From Acanthochlamys bracteata (lineage: Eukaryota > Streptophyta > Magnoliopsida > Pandanales > Velloziaceae): a stretch of DNA of 64,000 bases. A program made the position numbers and the translations under genes. This document shows, in pieces, positions 49,901 through 62,190 of this stretch (positions are counted from its first letter, which is position 1; each line of letters opens with the position of its first letter). The notes beneath the pieces are model-generated. The model was not told where the DNA came from and searched no databases. It saw only the letters and a program-made list of their open reading frames with translations. The stretch spans positions 2,046,001 to 2,110,000 of the forward strand of contig CM034145.1 of assembly GCA_019914995.1 (NCBI GenBank), in the 5' to 3' direction.

Positions 49901-52227
49901 ACTTTCTAATACAATTATATTTTTTAATTTTTAACACACTTTTAAAAATTATTGAAACATAAATACTGAATTTTATTTTTACTTTATTTTTTAAAAAATT
50001 TACTTTTTATTTTTTATTTTTATAAAATTCAGTTATCAATATTTGAAACACGCTTTTTTCAAATAAAAAGAAAAATCCGACTCATCAAATACAATAGGTA
50101 TTGATGCCAACGGTAGTCAAATAAAACCAATATTTTCAACTAAAAAACTCGTTTAATATATAAAGACAAAAACCGCAACATTTGAATGTCCCTGGGGCTA
50201 AGAAAAATTTTCTAAAATACTCACCATCTAGATAATGCTCTCAAAAAGCTGAATAGTGGCCTTAAGGATAGGGTGCTATGCTTGAAAGGGGCCAATCTGG
50301 ATTTCTAGGAGCATCACTGCTGCAAATAATTAAGAACCTATATCCCTTGACAGCTTCAATATTGGTATTTTTTTGTATGTGACAACACATTATGAGCTAA
50401 GAATGTTCCATCTAAATCACCTAGGAGCTAAGAATGTGCTGTTTTAGACTTAGCAAATTGGACTAAAATGGTTCATAAACTAATCAAAATCCATCTTAAT
50501 AGGTATAGTCAAAATTGTATATGAAACCATAAATCAGAATAATCTTCCGATTTGCATAAAATCAGTTGTTGTCGTAGAGAAATTATGCTTATAAAATAAA
50601 TTTTTTTATAATGAGCTCATTATAAAAAAAAATTTATTTTTAGTTATCGTCTTTTGAGAATATTTTAAAAAATATATTATATTGTTTTATTTAAAAAATA
50701 ATAACTATAATTATTTTATATTTTTAAATATTATAAAAAATTGAAACGATAAATAATTAAAAAATAGTGTCAAATACCTCGGTAATAGCAGTTCTTTTCA
50801 TGATTAAACTCAATTTTCTAAGAAAGAGTTTATAGGGGTAAAACTCAACCAGAGGTAGGTAGTACGGTAATATTCGAACAAGATGGATATAATAGACAAA
50901 GAGCAAGCAGCTTCTTTTTCTTTCTCTCGTTTGTCACTTTACCAGCCCAGTTCCCTGTGCTGCTCTTATGACTGCTGAGAATCCATTGATTGATTTGTAA
51001 TCCTGTTGAACTAAAAGAGAGAGTGAGTGATCAGTGATGCATGAAACTCAATCATCTCTTCTTCTTCATCTTCGAAATCATTGCATGCCTCGCTCTGACC
51101 CACAAATTCTTTTGAGATCCAAAGCTACAACAAGATATAGATAGATAGCTACAACCCCAGGACATCGCTTTGTTAAAAAAGTAATTTGTGTAATGTTGTT
51201 CTGCTGTCTCTACATAGATCAGTTTGACGCACTTCATCACACCAGATCTAGTATATTAACTGTTGAAATTAATGATAGATGATATGTGGAAAATTTTTTA
51301 AAATAAATTACGAAAGCATATATATAGTATGATATCTACCTCACCGGCGCATAGAGCACGCGGAAAACAAACCCAGTGCATTAGAAAGAAAAAACCATCA
51401 TTACACGTTGATTTCGGATGAGATTTCTGTTTCCAATTAGAGTCCCAACATAACAGGAAACTCGGACCCAGTGGAGAGACTCATTTTACTAACATTAGAT
51501 CAGCAGAAAATAATAAAAAAATTTCACTGAGAAACATCTGAAGAGCGTCCACAAGAAACACATAGGTTACCCTATTTGGAGGTCAAAGCCTAATCGTAGG
51601 TAGTCTAGCATAATCTACAACTACTCTACACAAAAGATGAAAAAACAACCAAATCAATCAATTAAGATCATAGGTTTTATTTTTTTAGTTTTTGCTTGCT
51701 CTGTTATTACAAAGAGCTAAGTAATCAAACACAAATTGTCAACTCATTGCCAACTAAAGCACTTCAAATTTTCAGCTCTTTACAGAAGGGATATCACATG
51801 GCAAGGTCGGAGGGAGGGGTCGATGGTTGTTCCGACACCTTCTGGTGAACTTGTTTCATATATATGATTGTGATTTTTTTACATAAATTGTTCATTGCCA
51901 GTAAAGAACAAACAAGCACAGTGCACGAAATCGGTTTGAACGCTATAGTTGGGATCAACAAAAGGCATCCGCTGGAAGAAATTTCGATCGCTTATGCAGG
52001 TCTGGAAAAGTATGGAGTAAAGGGAGCGATTTCTTATCCATCATTTCTACTACCAAATTCTGCGACCATTAATTTCGTATAGTTTAACAACGCAAACTTT
52101 GACTTCCAATCATTTCAAATTTCAAGAACATAGTAATTCATGCTCCCAATAATTCCCGCTTTAACAAAAATAAATGTTCCTAGCAGCTATAGAATTGGTC
52201 GGATTACCTTCGTCAACCAGACCTAGA
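46991..52227. other. Long AT-rich stretch without recognised genes
   Basis: Dominated by A/T-rich, MITE-like DNA (for example 47480-47700 and 48900-49165, the latter ending AGCCAAACACTCC) and a CAATTG microsatellite at 48705-48730. Moderately balanced DNA lies at 50880-51260 and 51750-52080. It has short ORFs only, including a 24-codon hydrophobic one at 51041-51115. Confidence 0.4.
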
Positions 52228-52495
52228 GGGCGTTTGGTTCTCCATTTAATAAACAGTTTATCAGTTTTTTTTTAACTTTTTTTTATTTTACATTTCTCAA
52301 TACATATTTTATAAATATATAAAAAATTTATTTAAAAATTTAGAAAGTATAAAAAAATTTTACGAAATGAGATCTTTTTATTACATATTTTTATTATTTT
52401 TTTTAAAATAAAAAAATAGAGCTCATTTTTTAAAAAAAATAAAAAACTTTCCATTTCATAAAAATTTTATTTTATAAGCAATCCCTAACGCCCCC
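52228..52495. mobile_element. AT-rich MITE (GGGCGTTTGGTT ends)
   Basis: Left terminus GGGCGTTTGGTT, right terminus AACGCCCCC. The interior is AT-rich with inverted symmetry and closely matches the element at 59948-60207. Confidence 0.7.
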
Positions 52496-52669
52496 TAATC
52501 AACGAGATCGATGCAAGACACAAAATATCCAATAATAACTCGAATCCGAAACTTTAATGATCATAATCCTTCCAAACACAGAATAAGTACGTTCGGTGGC
52601 ATAGGAACAACAGAGCAAGTAAGCGATTCAAGAACAAAAGCTTACTGGAAATAATAACTCAATGTCATG

Positions 52670-52723
52670 TCACCAAGTTGCCTTAATGACTTGGTTCACT
52701 TCTCTGATTACCTCTTGTGCAAC
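52670..52723 (-). other. Exon-like segment, terminal, function unknown
   Basis: On the minus strand an acceptor CTGACAG is followed by 17 codons (VAQEVIREVNQVIKATW) and a TGA. It is in phase 0 and joins in frame to the exon-like segment at 55882-55932. The product is helical and charged. It is downstream of the HIG1 stop codon, so it is not part of that reading frame. Confidence 0.3.
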
Positions 52724-54334
52724 CTGTCAGAGAATATGTGGAGAACTCGCGACCCTAATAGAGGGCTACCAAGCTACACTGAAAACATAATATAAAGTCC
52801 AATGGAAGAACTACAGTTATAACTAATAACCATAGACTTGTATGCCAAGTTGCAGAAAAGAAAAAGGTTGAATTCATGCTTTTCTTTAAACAGAAGTGAG
52901 GAGAAGTCTGCTAGCTACAGATCCATGAAAATCACTAACTTTGCAGATATCACAGCATCCAAGGAGGTAAGCTTGATCATGAAGAATGCAGATAACAAAA
53001 ATCACATATGTAAAAGTCAGTTACCACATACTGCACTAGTGAAAAGCTCAGTAACAGTAGTACTTGCATGAAGCACTCGTCAGATCATACAAACTGCACC
53101 TAAAACTTGCAGGAACTTTTAACAGTGTCGGAAGTAAGTGCCAGCAAATCATGTGATACTCATTGTGACAGATCGTCTCACTTTCAATAAGAAGATACTC
53201 TTAGGACTATATGACACAGTTTCTACAGTTCTACGGGCAGATACAGTTCAACACAGTGGCGGCCAAACTCATAAGCAGAAAGTTGAGAGTACTTTGTACA
53301 TTACCTGATCACTTACTGCCATCTCCCAAGGTACGTACATGCAGACAATACTCAGGTACAGTGTAAATAGACAACTGAGGAATTTTGTCGTGCAGATGTT
53401 CTGTTGAAAAGCTGGACGCACAGCAAGGTCTCAGATAAGAACAACAAAGAGTTCAAATCACCTGTAGACTTTTGTAAAAGCTTCACCAATGCACTATCAT
53501 CAAAACAAAGACGGCCGTGATTTAATAGGGCTGAGGACCCATTCCAGATTGCAGTCAGCTAACACAGTTTCACAAAAAGCCAGAAGTTCAAACCTTAAAC
53601 TGCATCCTGACCATAGCTGTGAGATGGAACACCATATCTCAGAAAACATAAGACTCAAAAGGTACAATTTTTTTACTAACTGTCTAAATCCCAAGAGCAT
53701 TTCCATACATTATAATTCATGTTATATCAGATACCTAACAATAAGTGCAAAAAATAAACATGCCCCTGTTAAAAGGAGCATTATCTCATCATTTGTTGTC
53801 CCTTCAACTCTTAAGGGATACAACAGCGACACGTTGATATGTTCACTGGAGCATAACTGCAGTTACAGCAAATAACTCATTTCTTGAGATCTATGAATAA
53901 CAGGAGCTGATTTGAGCAGCAACATAGGGGCTAACAGGAGAATAAACTCATGCAATTGCCCTAGGTCAAATTACCGACAACATACAAATGACAATGAAGC
54001 TACAGTAAGGAGGCTGTACAAAAGGCAATTGAAATTTGAAAATGCTAGTGCTGAGCATCTAGAAGAAGGGCTACATTGCCAAACAAGAAAAAGAGAGAAG
54101 GGAAGACATACATACAAGATAAATTTATTGTAGAGCAAGGAGAAGAACATCCAATAATCTTATGATTGTCAAAACTGTTAGCATGTCGTTTACCTCACAA
54201 AAATAAATTGCTTTATGTAACCAAGACTAATAATGATTTAACCGTAGTAGAAAGGTAGGAAGGTCCATTTACTACATGACAGAAACTGATGAAAAACCAC
54301 AGTTACATGATGTCAACATTTACCACAATTCTCA
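52724..54334. other. 3' flank of the HIG1 gene; no gene called
   Basis: Ordinary-composition DNA. The plus-strand ORF 53489-53875 (128 aa) and its neighbours have no recognisable domain and lie antisense to the transcribed strand. Confidence 0.4.
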
Positions 54335-57300
54335 TCACTTTTTGGAGCCTCTAAAGTGCTCCTCATAGTAGTAGGCGCTCCCTACCATCAGAGCAACGGT
54401 CGCACCCTGAACTACTACACGGGCTCTCATCAGCTTTTGGCCCAGGTGTGAATTTCCTTGCCTAAAACTAATTAAGCCCGCTGTGAGTACACCAGCAGTT
54501 ATGAGTGCACCTGATATTACCCATCAGCTTCAGAAAAAGGGAAACAGTAGATAAAACAAATGGTACTGGAAACAAATTTCTCGGCAAAAACATGCACTAC
54601 AGTAAACAAGTCAATATATCAACTCATGCAGTTATTGCTGTATGGATGTAGTGCATAGTGCTGACTGTGAAGACAAAGTGAATCTCAATAAAGTGTAGGC
54701 AAAAAAAAGGATAAAAGCAACTAGCCTTAGGCTTTTGCCATTCACCCTGTACTCAAGAGCGTTAAGCAAATATGACATAAAGCCAGTCACAGTTTCACAC
54801 TACTGCAATGTTCATATCAAAGAAAATGAATCATAGAAAACCAATTCAGAGAATCTTGGAATGTGTTGAAGAGATGACAAGTGCTTGTTTCTTAAATCTC
54901 ATTGCAGACCAGTACTTGAATAAAGTGACATATAGCTAGGACTATCATAATTAACTTCTTCAGATTACCTCCAACATAGACATCTTGATCAACTTTCTAT
55001 CTTTCATCAGTTACAGAATAAACATAAACTACCAGAGAAATTACAAAATGTTGACTACACCGCAAACAAGTGCTTATATCCTATCTCACATTACAGTCCA
55101 ATCCAGTGCCTTAATATAGTGCTGGAGTCACAGGATCCTCATGATTAAATTGTTTCCAGAAATCCAATGGATATTTTAACTAGATTTGTGTCTTTCATCA
55201 GCAAAACAAGAATTGAACTACTTTTGTGTATACAAGCCTTTAAGCAGCATCCACCACTTGTCTATGCATCCATCATCTTCCACACATTCACCTCATATGT
55301 ATCCAAAAGGAAAAACATATGAAGAAAAACATATAATTTTAAGTAGTAGTTGTCTTAAACAATTTATTCCTCAAATTACGAAAGTTCAGATAAAGCTCTC
55401 ATATTTTCTTAAGTAATCTCAAATGAAAAAGGTCCACCTATCATGGACTAAGACAAAGGATGAAAGTCATAAATTTCCTTAATTAATATAATAAAACTTT
55501 ATATATGAAGACATCATCAAACAAGGAAGTTCACTCTGAAGGGGCATTTTGACCTAATGCACAATTTAATGATTGCGTATGAAAAGTTCAGATATCTCTA
55601 ATTCGATACAAATAAGTTGCCTAAACAGTAAAACTCCAAATTGGTATATGATATTACTAGAAGATGGTCTTTTTCAGCATAACTTGACCCGGTCTTTTTC
55701 AGCATAACTTGACCCGTGTCATTAAAAAACAGCCTCAATAAACAATATGATGCAAAGATGATCCAGTTTTTCAATTAAGTGTGCATGAATTAGTAACAAG
55801 CAAAAGCAAGACATCTGTTGTCATGCAATAAAACATGCTACTGATTCCACAGCTGATAGTCCATAAATGATTTCAAACTACCTCTGTTGGTTTATTCAAA
55901 TCAATCCCTCTACTTGCCAGTTCCTTGACTTTCTGCATTACCTTGTTTACATTGCACCCAGATAAAACATGTTATTGATCTAAAACAATGCCTCAAACTT
56001 GATTATCCTGACAAACCTCCCAAGAACGAACTTACTCCAGCACGAAAGGTGTTGTATAACATTAAACTATAACGAAGCCGTATCCCACCTTTATCAATCC
56101 AATTATAAGGCATCAAAAAGTTGATACAATGACAAGTCCAAAGAGCAAACTTACTCAAAACACCAGCACACACAAACTGTTGTATCACATAATGAAGCCA
56201 ACCAAGCATTATCCCACCTTTTATCGATCTAAGTATAAAGCTCAAAGTTGACATCCTGACACAAGTCCTAAGAACAAACTCACTCCAACCATGGACAGGC
56301 ACAAAGTATCACATCACAAAAAATCAACCCTCATGAGTAGATGAGTTTTTTCATGCTTGCAAGCCTGCAATTTATGTAGTCAAAAAAAAAAAAAAAAAAA
56401 AAAAAAGGATGAGGACATTGAAAAACAATCCTTCTCAACAGTTTTTACACTGGGTCTCCCTTTGTACAATAAAAATTCACCAATTAAATCTCCATCCACC
56501 TGCATCAATAGATCCCACACTGTGAAATCATCACGAACATGGCCCATACCACCATTACTTTGTAAATACTCAAGAAGGTCCTTTCCTTAATCTCCTCCCC
56601 TTGTACACACTTACCCTGCCATCTTAACTTTGCTGCCTCATCATTTTGTTTCCTTTTCTTCCTGGCAAAACAATTTATTTCAACCAGCAACATTCGCACA
56701 TATTGAGATGAGCCCAAGACCACCAAAAGCGGTAGCTAGTGTCATACCACTAGACTACTTAACATCTCATCTTTCTTTATATGACAGCCACAATTCTAAA
56801 GCATAAGTCATTACAATTCTTATTGCAGTGCTATTGCATTTTGCTTGATATTGAGGAATATGTTTACAGTCACATGAGGCAACAACTCCAACTTCCATTT
56901 TAAGCAACCACTATTCCTATATTTGATAAGTGAAGCTCACAAAACCAACAAAGTTTTGTATAAAAGATCAGGCTATCAAAGTTGTCTTCTTGTCTCCAAT
57001 TTCCACTACCCCCTGTAGGTTGTAACCTTCTTTGACTAAATTTAAATTCTATATGCTTACTTAGACATTCTTAATCATAATCCCTTCAGCTCCAAAAACT
57101 TGATACAATTTGACACATCCTCCTACTCTTATTTAGTTGAAAACAACAATTATACCAACAAAAAGCATCAAATACTATAGCACATTACACTAACTGAAAC
57201 AGGAATGTTAAGGAAGATGATTGGTGAAGTACATAAGGGTTTGGTGATTAGGGCATCCACTCCCTAAAGGAAGTTTGGAAGTTGTAACCCCTGCAGTGCA

Positions 57301-59789
57301 GTTAACTCAAATAACAAAAACAAGGAGGAATATTTATGGAAAGGTCTTTAGGGTTCGCCAATCTTTTCTACAGGATCATCTTATGACTTTTCATTCTCCA
57401 TAACATACACAGAAAATCAATTGTTCAAATGTTAGTTTAAATGCCAGCACTTGAGTTTGTGCTATTGGACTAGCATCCTCAAGTCAAACAAAATGGTAAT
57501 ATGTTTAGACAGAATGCACAAACTTAGTTACTTATGCAGGTTGGGAATTCAAATACCATTTAATTATTGAAAATGATAAACACAATTACAGTTTGTGTAT
57601 AACTGAAATTACTTGACAACACAATGACTGCAGTTTCTCTATCGTAACAGATTTACTTCATAACAAACATATGTTGGTACATGGTGTTGGTTCCACACTA
57701 AGCATTTAGGCTTTTAGGTGAAACTGGTGGTTTAGATTCTCACAAATTGTTCTGCACTACTTAAGTGAAAAGTCTTTAAAAGACCAATGATAGTGAGGTC
57801 ATTCTTAGAAGTATCACCCTAATCACCTTAAATGTGTCTCTCACCTTATTCTCATAGATATTGACCAAATTTTGATCAATTTTATTCACTCATATTCATT
57901 TGTTTACTTATACAACCATCGTAACATTCTTATCTCTACTATGAGAGTCAGACACTATCTAATACTTCACGTCATAAAAGAGTAGAGGTTTTGTTACATC
58001 CTATAACATGTTTCTCCTAATTTCAAGATGCTCAATCCCAAGGCAAATAAACAATAGAACCACTTTTTCATTGGACCTAAGAATCCTTTACAGATCTCGG
58101 GTCCTTGGATTAAGAACATTACAAGAATAATATGGATGCTCTCGTACTCTCTTGTGTAACCTTTTGTTTAAATACAACATCCATCTACAAACACGTCTTC
58201 TGAGGCATTGATCTCATTTCATCCCTGCCGTAGTAAATGGACAACAAAAAAGAGTATAACACATGAGAGTACTCACTAGAGTACCCATAGTATTACTAAC
58301 ATTTAAATTACCTTAAAAGTTAGCTAAGCATTTTTTGGATACCTCAACTATCATTTTAAAAACAACTTTTTTGTGAACTTAATTACGTTATTTTCTTAAT
58401 ATTTCCTAATCTGACCATATTGTGGAGTTTAATTCAAATTTTCAAATAGAATTTCTTGTAATCTTAACATATTTAATTTTTTACATAGCTTAGTTCAGCT
58501 AATTCCTTTCAAACTAATAAAAGAATTAACCTGTTACAAAATACTGGAGTGTCAAGCATATTTAGAATTCTATCATCTAATTTCTCATCCATTTTAAAGA
58601 ATCTTGCACAATTCATCTTAGAAATGTATAGTTGAGGAGAATTTTCATATAATAATTGGACACATATATTTAAAATTCATGCTTATAAATCAGTAGGCAA
58701 TTGTCATGTGGATGGACGTAGTGGGTGCTTAACTATCTCCACACTCGTGAACAATCCAAGAAGCACCTTATCTACAGCAAGACATATTAGCCTTCTCTAA
58801 AAGGTTTTCACTAGTTCCATATATAATTATGGCTGACTCCTTCTAACGGACAACCCTCTAGCTCACAATCACTACTGTATAAAACATGCTTTCTAGATTG
58901 ATTGCGTGATTCTGGGTTACAAAACAAAACCAAGTATAATCAAGTAGTGAAAGTGAATGGCTCGTTTGTCTTGACAGGCCACCTATCATGATGCTACACT
59001 AGGGTGAATCCAGTGTCAACTGAAATGCGGTGAGGCATAACCAACCCAGTACCAGGTGTTGATCTATGAAGCTCTAGACTTGTAAAATAGTATGTGATTC
59101 TACTTTGCTGTTGATTAAGTGTTCGAGTCATGAGTAGGTGGATGTATGAGCCTCCTGCAACTCTCTTTTTAATTACTGTGTCTGTGATAGCCACTTCCAT
59201 TATGCATGTTCAGAAAACATTCCATATCAAAAACTTCTTCCTATATAGTAAAGGATATAAAAGCATTAATACCATTTTTTCTTTTCCACCATAAAAGTAT
59301 CGCCGAAAAATCAATGCCAGATGTTAGCTCAACACAAAACATTGCGGCGCTTAACATTCATCATTTGTAAAAGTTACTAGATCAAAAATTTTCTAGAATG
59401 TAAGAGAATGCAGACTATGGGAAACAACAACAGTACACGCACACACAAATTTAATATAAAAAATAAATTAATTAATTAATCGAATCAAATGCATCGAGAT
59501 TCGAGAGTGCTGGATCACCACTGCCAGATCAATTTAACAAGCAAGATACATAAAGTTCCAACATCGCACAACAAAAAACGAGATTTCAAAACTCGAAACA
59601 AAAAAAAAGACTCAAGCAGCAAATCTACTGATGATTATAAGGATCGAAACAACAATAAATAAATCTGAAATCGAATGCATTGATTGAAGGAATCGATTAG
59701 ATTAGATGATCACCAAGGGGGACGAGAGGGTTCTTCACGGGTTTCTTCGATTCGAAGAGCGCTTCTAGTTCCGTGTCCGTCGAGCCCAT
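54335..59789 (-). CDS. HIG1-domain mitochondrial protein (Rcf1/HIGD type), 83 aa
   Basis: Two minus-strand exons, 59789-59714 and 54510-54335, join in phase 1 with GT-AG borders to 83 residues. Exon 1 encodes MGSTDTELEALFESKKPVKN and the next six residues. Exon 2 encodes a hydrophobic helix (ALITAGVLTAGLISF, 27-41), a QX3RXRX3Q signature (Q50, R54, R56, Q60) and a second helix (GATVALMVGSAYYY). The signature is the QRRQ motif of Rcf1/HIG1A/2A proteins. These are small inner-mitochondrial-membrane proteins with two helices that help assemble cytochrome c oxidase and respiratory supercomplexes. Length is typical of the family, and no cleavable presequence is expected. Oddity: the single intron is 5.2 kb. 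The ATG is the only one in frame. An AT-rich MITE lies about 160 bases upstream. Confidence 0.93.
55666..55715. repeat. Perfect 25-bp tandem duplication
   Basis: GGTCTTTTTCAGCATAACTT plus GACCC is repeated exactly twice (55666-55690 and 55691-55715) in the HIG1 intron. It looks like a recent slippage event. Confidence 0.95.
55882..55932 (-). other. Exon-like segment inside the HIG1 intron
   Basis: On the minus strand TGCAG | 17 codons (KVKELASRGIDLNKPTE) | GTAGTT gives a clean 51-base phase-0 exon. It cannot be spliced onto HIG1 exon 1 in frame (a TAG would follow). In frame it joins 52670-52723. Family not recognised. Confidence 0.3.
55973..56290. repeat. ~125-bp imperfect tandem repeat, about 2.5 units
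   Basis: Units start at 56009, 56130 and 56257 with TGACA...AAGTCC/CCTCC..AAGARC, continue with AAACTTACTC and TGTTGTAT, and end TATCCCACCTTTATC. A partial unit precedes them from about 55973. It lies in the HIG1 intron. No coding content. Confidence 0.75.
56381..56406 (+). repeat. Poly-A tract
   Basis: 26 consecutive A bases in the HIG1 intron. It could mark the tail of a retro-inserted sequence, but no element was recognised beside it. Confidence 0.8.
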
Positions 59790-59947
59790 CTTTCTCGAGT
59801 TACTTGATCACTACGTGCGCGCTAATGCGATTTATATAGAGCTATTAAATGACTGTAAACCCTTTATATTTTTATGTTATTACAATCGCCCTCCCATAAT
59901 TTGGACGGTTCTGAAACCACCGCGCTGTCACGTTGGTGTCCAACGAA

Positions 59948-60207
59948 GGGGGTGTGTGGGATTGCTTTTCCCCAACATTTTTTTTCAATTTTTTATTTCA
60001 TATTTTTTAATACATATTTTATAAATATATAAAAAATTTATTTAAAAATTTAGAAAGTGTAAAAAAATTCTACGAAGTAAGATTTTCTTATTGTATATTT
60101 TTATTATTTTTTTGGAAGTAAAAAAAATATAGCTCATTTTTTGAAAAAGATAAAAATATCTTTTATTCTAAAAAAGCTTCATTTCATAAGTACTACCAAA
60201 CACCCCC
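59948..60207. mobile_element. AT-rich MITE upstream of the HIG1 gene
   Basis: GGGGGTGTGTGGGATTG at the left and CCAAACACCCCC at the right are terminal inverted repeats. The interior (TACATATTTTATAAATATAT and onward) is nearly identical to 52228-52495. Confidence 0.7.
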
Positions 60208-61335
60208 AAGCCGTTCGCAGAATGGGATTCTGAATGCAGACAACTTTGCAGTTTCAGCTCTCAATATAAGTGATTGAACTTTTGTCAGCATATTCATCTT
60301 ATGCAACCGTTACTCTCAATACTTGTTCTTTTTTTGCAATCTCAGTATTTGTTTTTATACCCTCATAATGAGTCATCAAAATTGTTATTTCTTATTTCTT
60401 ACTAGAGAGAAACGGCCTTGTTTGGGATTGCATTCACGCAACCCTATTTTCCAACTTTAAAAATATTTTTTACGGTGCTTTACAAAATTTTAAAATTTTA
60501 GAAGACATAAATAAGTTTTACATAATAAAATTATTATATATAATATTTTTAAATAAAAAAGAAACAAGTTCCTCTTTTAAAAAATTTTAAATTATTTACA
60601 AAAATTCGACGTTTTAATTCTAAACCTAACCGACATAGGTGTAACAAAATAACAAATCGATTGGTTGAATATCCTAACATAACAACTAATAATTCATTAT
60701 TATATTTATTATATTATTTTTCAATATGTATAGAGATGGAGACATGAGATCTAATTTATAAGATCATTGTTATAGGTCGCTTCTGTGTAATCAGATATAT
60801 TTCGGTATCCAAATGTGTATATAAGAAAAAGGAAAGCAAATTCAATAAGATAGTGCTTGTATATTGTATTTATTTTTCGGAGTTAGACGTAAATTATGTA
60901 TATTAAGGGTTCATAATAATATCATTGAACATGAACTTCTACGATCTGCTAAGGGGAGGTTTGGAAGTACGTTACAAAAAGCGCATCCCCTCTATCCCTA
61001 TTTCAATTTTTTTAATTTAGATAGTATAAATAAATTGTATATCATAAATCTATATAGATATATTATTATTATTTTTTAGAAATAAACTTATATTTTGAAA
61101 AGTTTCAAAATAAACTTATTTTAAAAAAGCTCATTATTTTAGCACTTCTAAATGTCCCTAAACTTGAAGTTGTGAAAATTGAAGAAACAATTTTCATTTT
61201 GTTTAAGATACTATATTTAGGTATTGCATTATTAGCTCAAGAACAACCTAAAGAAAGAATTTGTTGGCATAACAATACAATATACAAAAATTTTCTAAAT
61301 TAAATTTTCAAAAATTATGCAATTATTTTTAAGAA
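60208..61335. other. AT-rich DNA with further MITE-like blocks
   Basis: Two more AT-rich blocks of the same look: 60418-60620, starting TTGTTTGGGATTGC, and about 60950-61160, starting GGGGAGGTTTGGAAGTACG and ending ACTTCTAAATGTCCC. No gene recognised. Confidence 0.4.
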
Positions 61336-61770
61336 CTATTTTAACATAAACTTTCCCAAAGTGTTTGACGGATTAGTTGTGCCACTAACCGTCGAATTAG
61401 CAATGAAGAATAAACAATCATAAACTACGGTGGTAGTGGGCAAAACTGTAGTTTGTGAGGTAGGCAATGTAATAGTAGGGGCCGTTGGGGCGGTTTTTGT
61501 TACCTCCGCATGAGCGGTAGCTATATTACGGCTTCGCATCCATTCTTGCATAAGTTGTCTCATCTTCATGCGTTCCTCGTTCATTTGTGTAATCATCATT
61601 GTGAAATTAGCTGCAAGACTATGGTATTGTTCTTACCAGTTAACTTCTTCTTGGGCTCGTGATGTGAAAATAGGCGGTAATGAATGTTGCAGAAAATTTC
61701 CTACATCTATTGATGGTGTTGATGCTGGAGATCCAGGTGATGCTTGTTTGCTTGAAGAGGGAGGATCCAT
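61336..61770 (-). pseudogene. gag N-terminal fragment (minus strand)
   Basis: From ATG 61770 a 144-codon frame begins MDPPSSSKQASPGSPAS, a dozen bases after the PBS. It holds one internal TAA (61635-61633) and a Met/Gln/Glu-rich coiled-coil-like part (MNEERMKMRQLMQEWM) and ends at 61336. It looks like the N-terminal part of a plant gypsy gag. No retrotransposon-gag domain follows on this strand. Confidence 0.7.
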
Positions 61771-61780
61771 AGGATCGTTG

Positions 61781-61792
61781 GCTCTGATACCA
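61781..61792 (-). other. Primer-binding site (initiator Met tRNA)
   Basis: Minus strand reads TGGTATCAGAGC, a perfect match to the plant initiator-Met tRNA primer site, two bases from the LTR edge at 61795. Confidence 0.9.
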
Positions 61793-61794
61793 AT

Positions 61795-62190
61795 TGATAT
61801 AAAATAAGAAAACAAGATATGAAGAAAGGCTGAACAAGACAGAGAATTGAGGAACAAGATAAAGGACAGAAGAACAAGAGTTAAAGTGGAAAAGCAAAAT
61901 TCTTTCCTCCCCTTATTGACGACATATATGAATATAAATAGCCTTGCTGCCTATCTAATGCAAGCAAGAGTCCTACTCCACTTGGCTACTCCAAGGACTT
62001 AGAATTCTAATGAAACAAACAACCACAAAAGAAAACTACAAAAGATACTGCCATTGGAAGATTAATTTGGAGACTCCTGCAGATTCCCAACTCTAAGTCT
62101 TCCATTCAGTTTGGACTTCTTGTATTTGATGGAATTAGAACTTCTGACTGGTTATAACTGATTAGTTTCCATGACTGTCCAGTGATCACA
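61795..62190 (-). repeat. LTR (5' LTR of the minus-strand gypsy head)
   Basis: On the minus strand it begins TGTGATCACTGGACAG and ends TTATTTTATATCA (TG...CA), directly followed by the PBS. Length 396 bp. No second copy was found in the window. Confidence 0.8.

Noticed and set aside
53489-53875. 128-aa plus-strand ORF downstream of the HIG1 gene
   Set aside because: No recognisable domain; antisense to the transcribed strand and of unremarkable composition.
56505-56726. Minus-strand ORF with KKRKQNDEAAKLRWQG and an AGG|GTAAGT-like donor
   Set aside because: Exon-like, but its phase does not join the nearby exon-like segments and no family is recognised; lies within the HIG1 intron.
59773-60024. 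83-aa plus-strand ORF at the HIG1 start
   Set aside because: Antisense shadow of HIG1 exon 1 running into a MITE.
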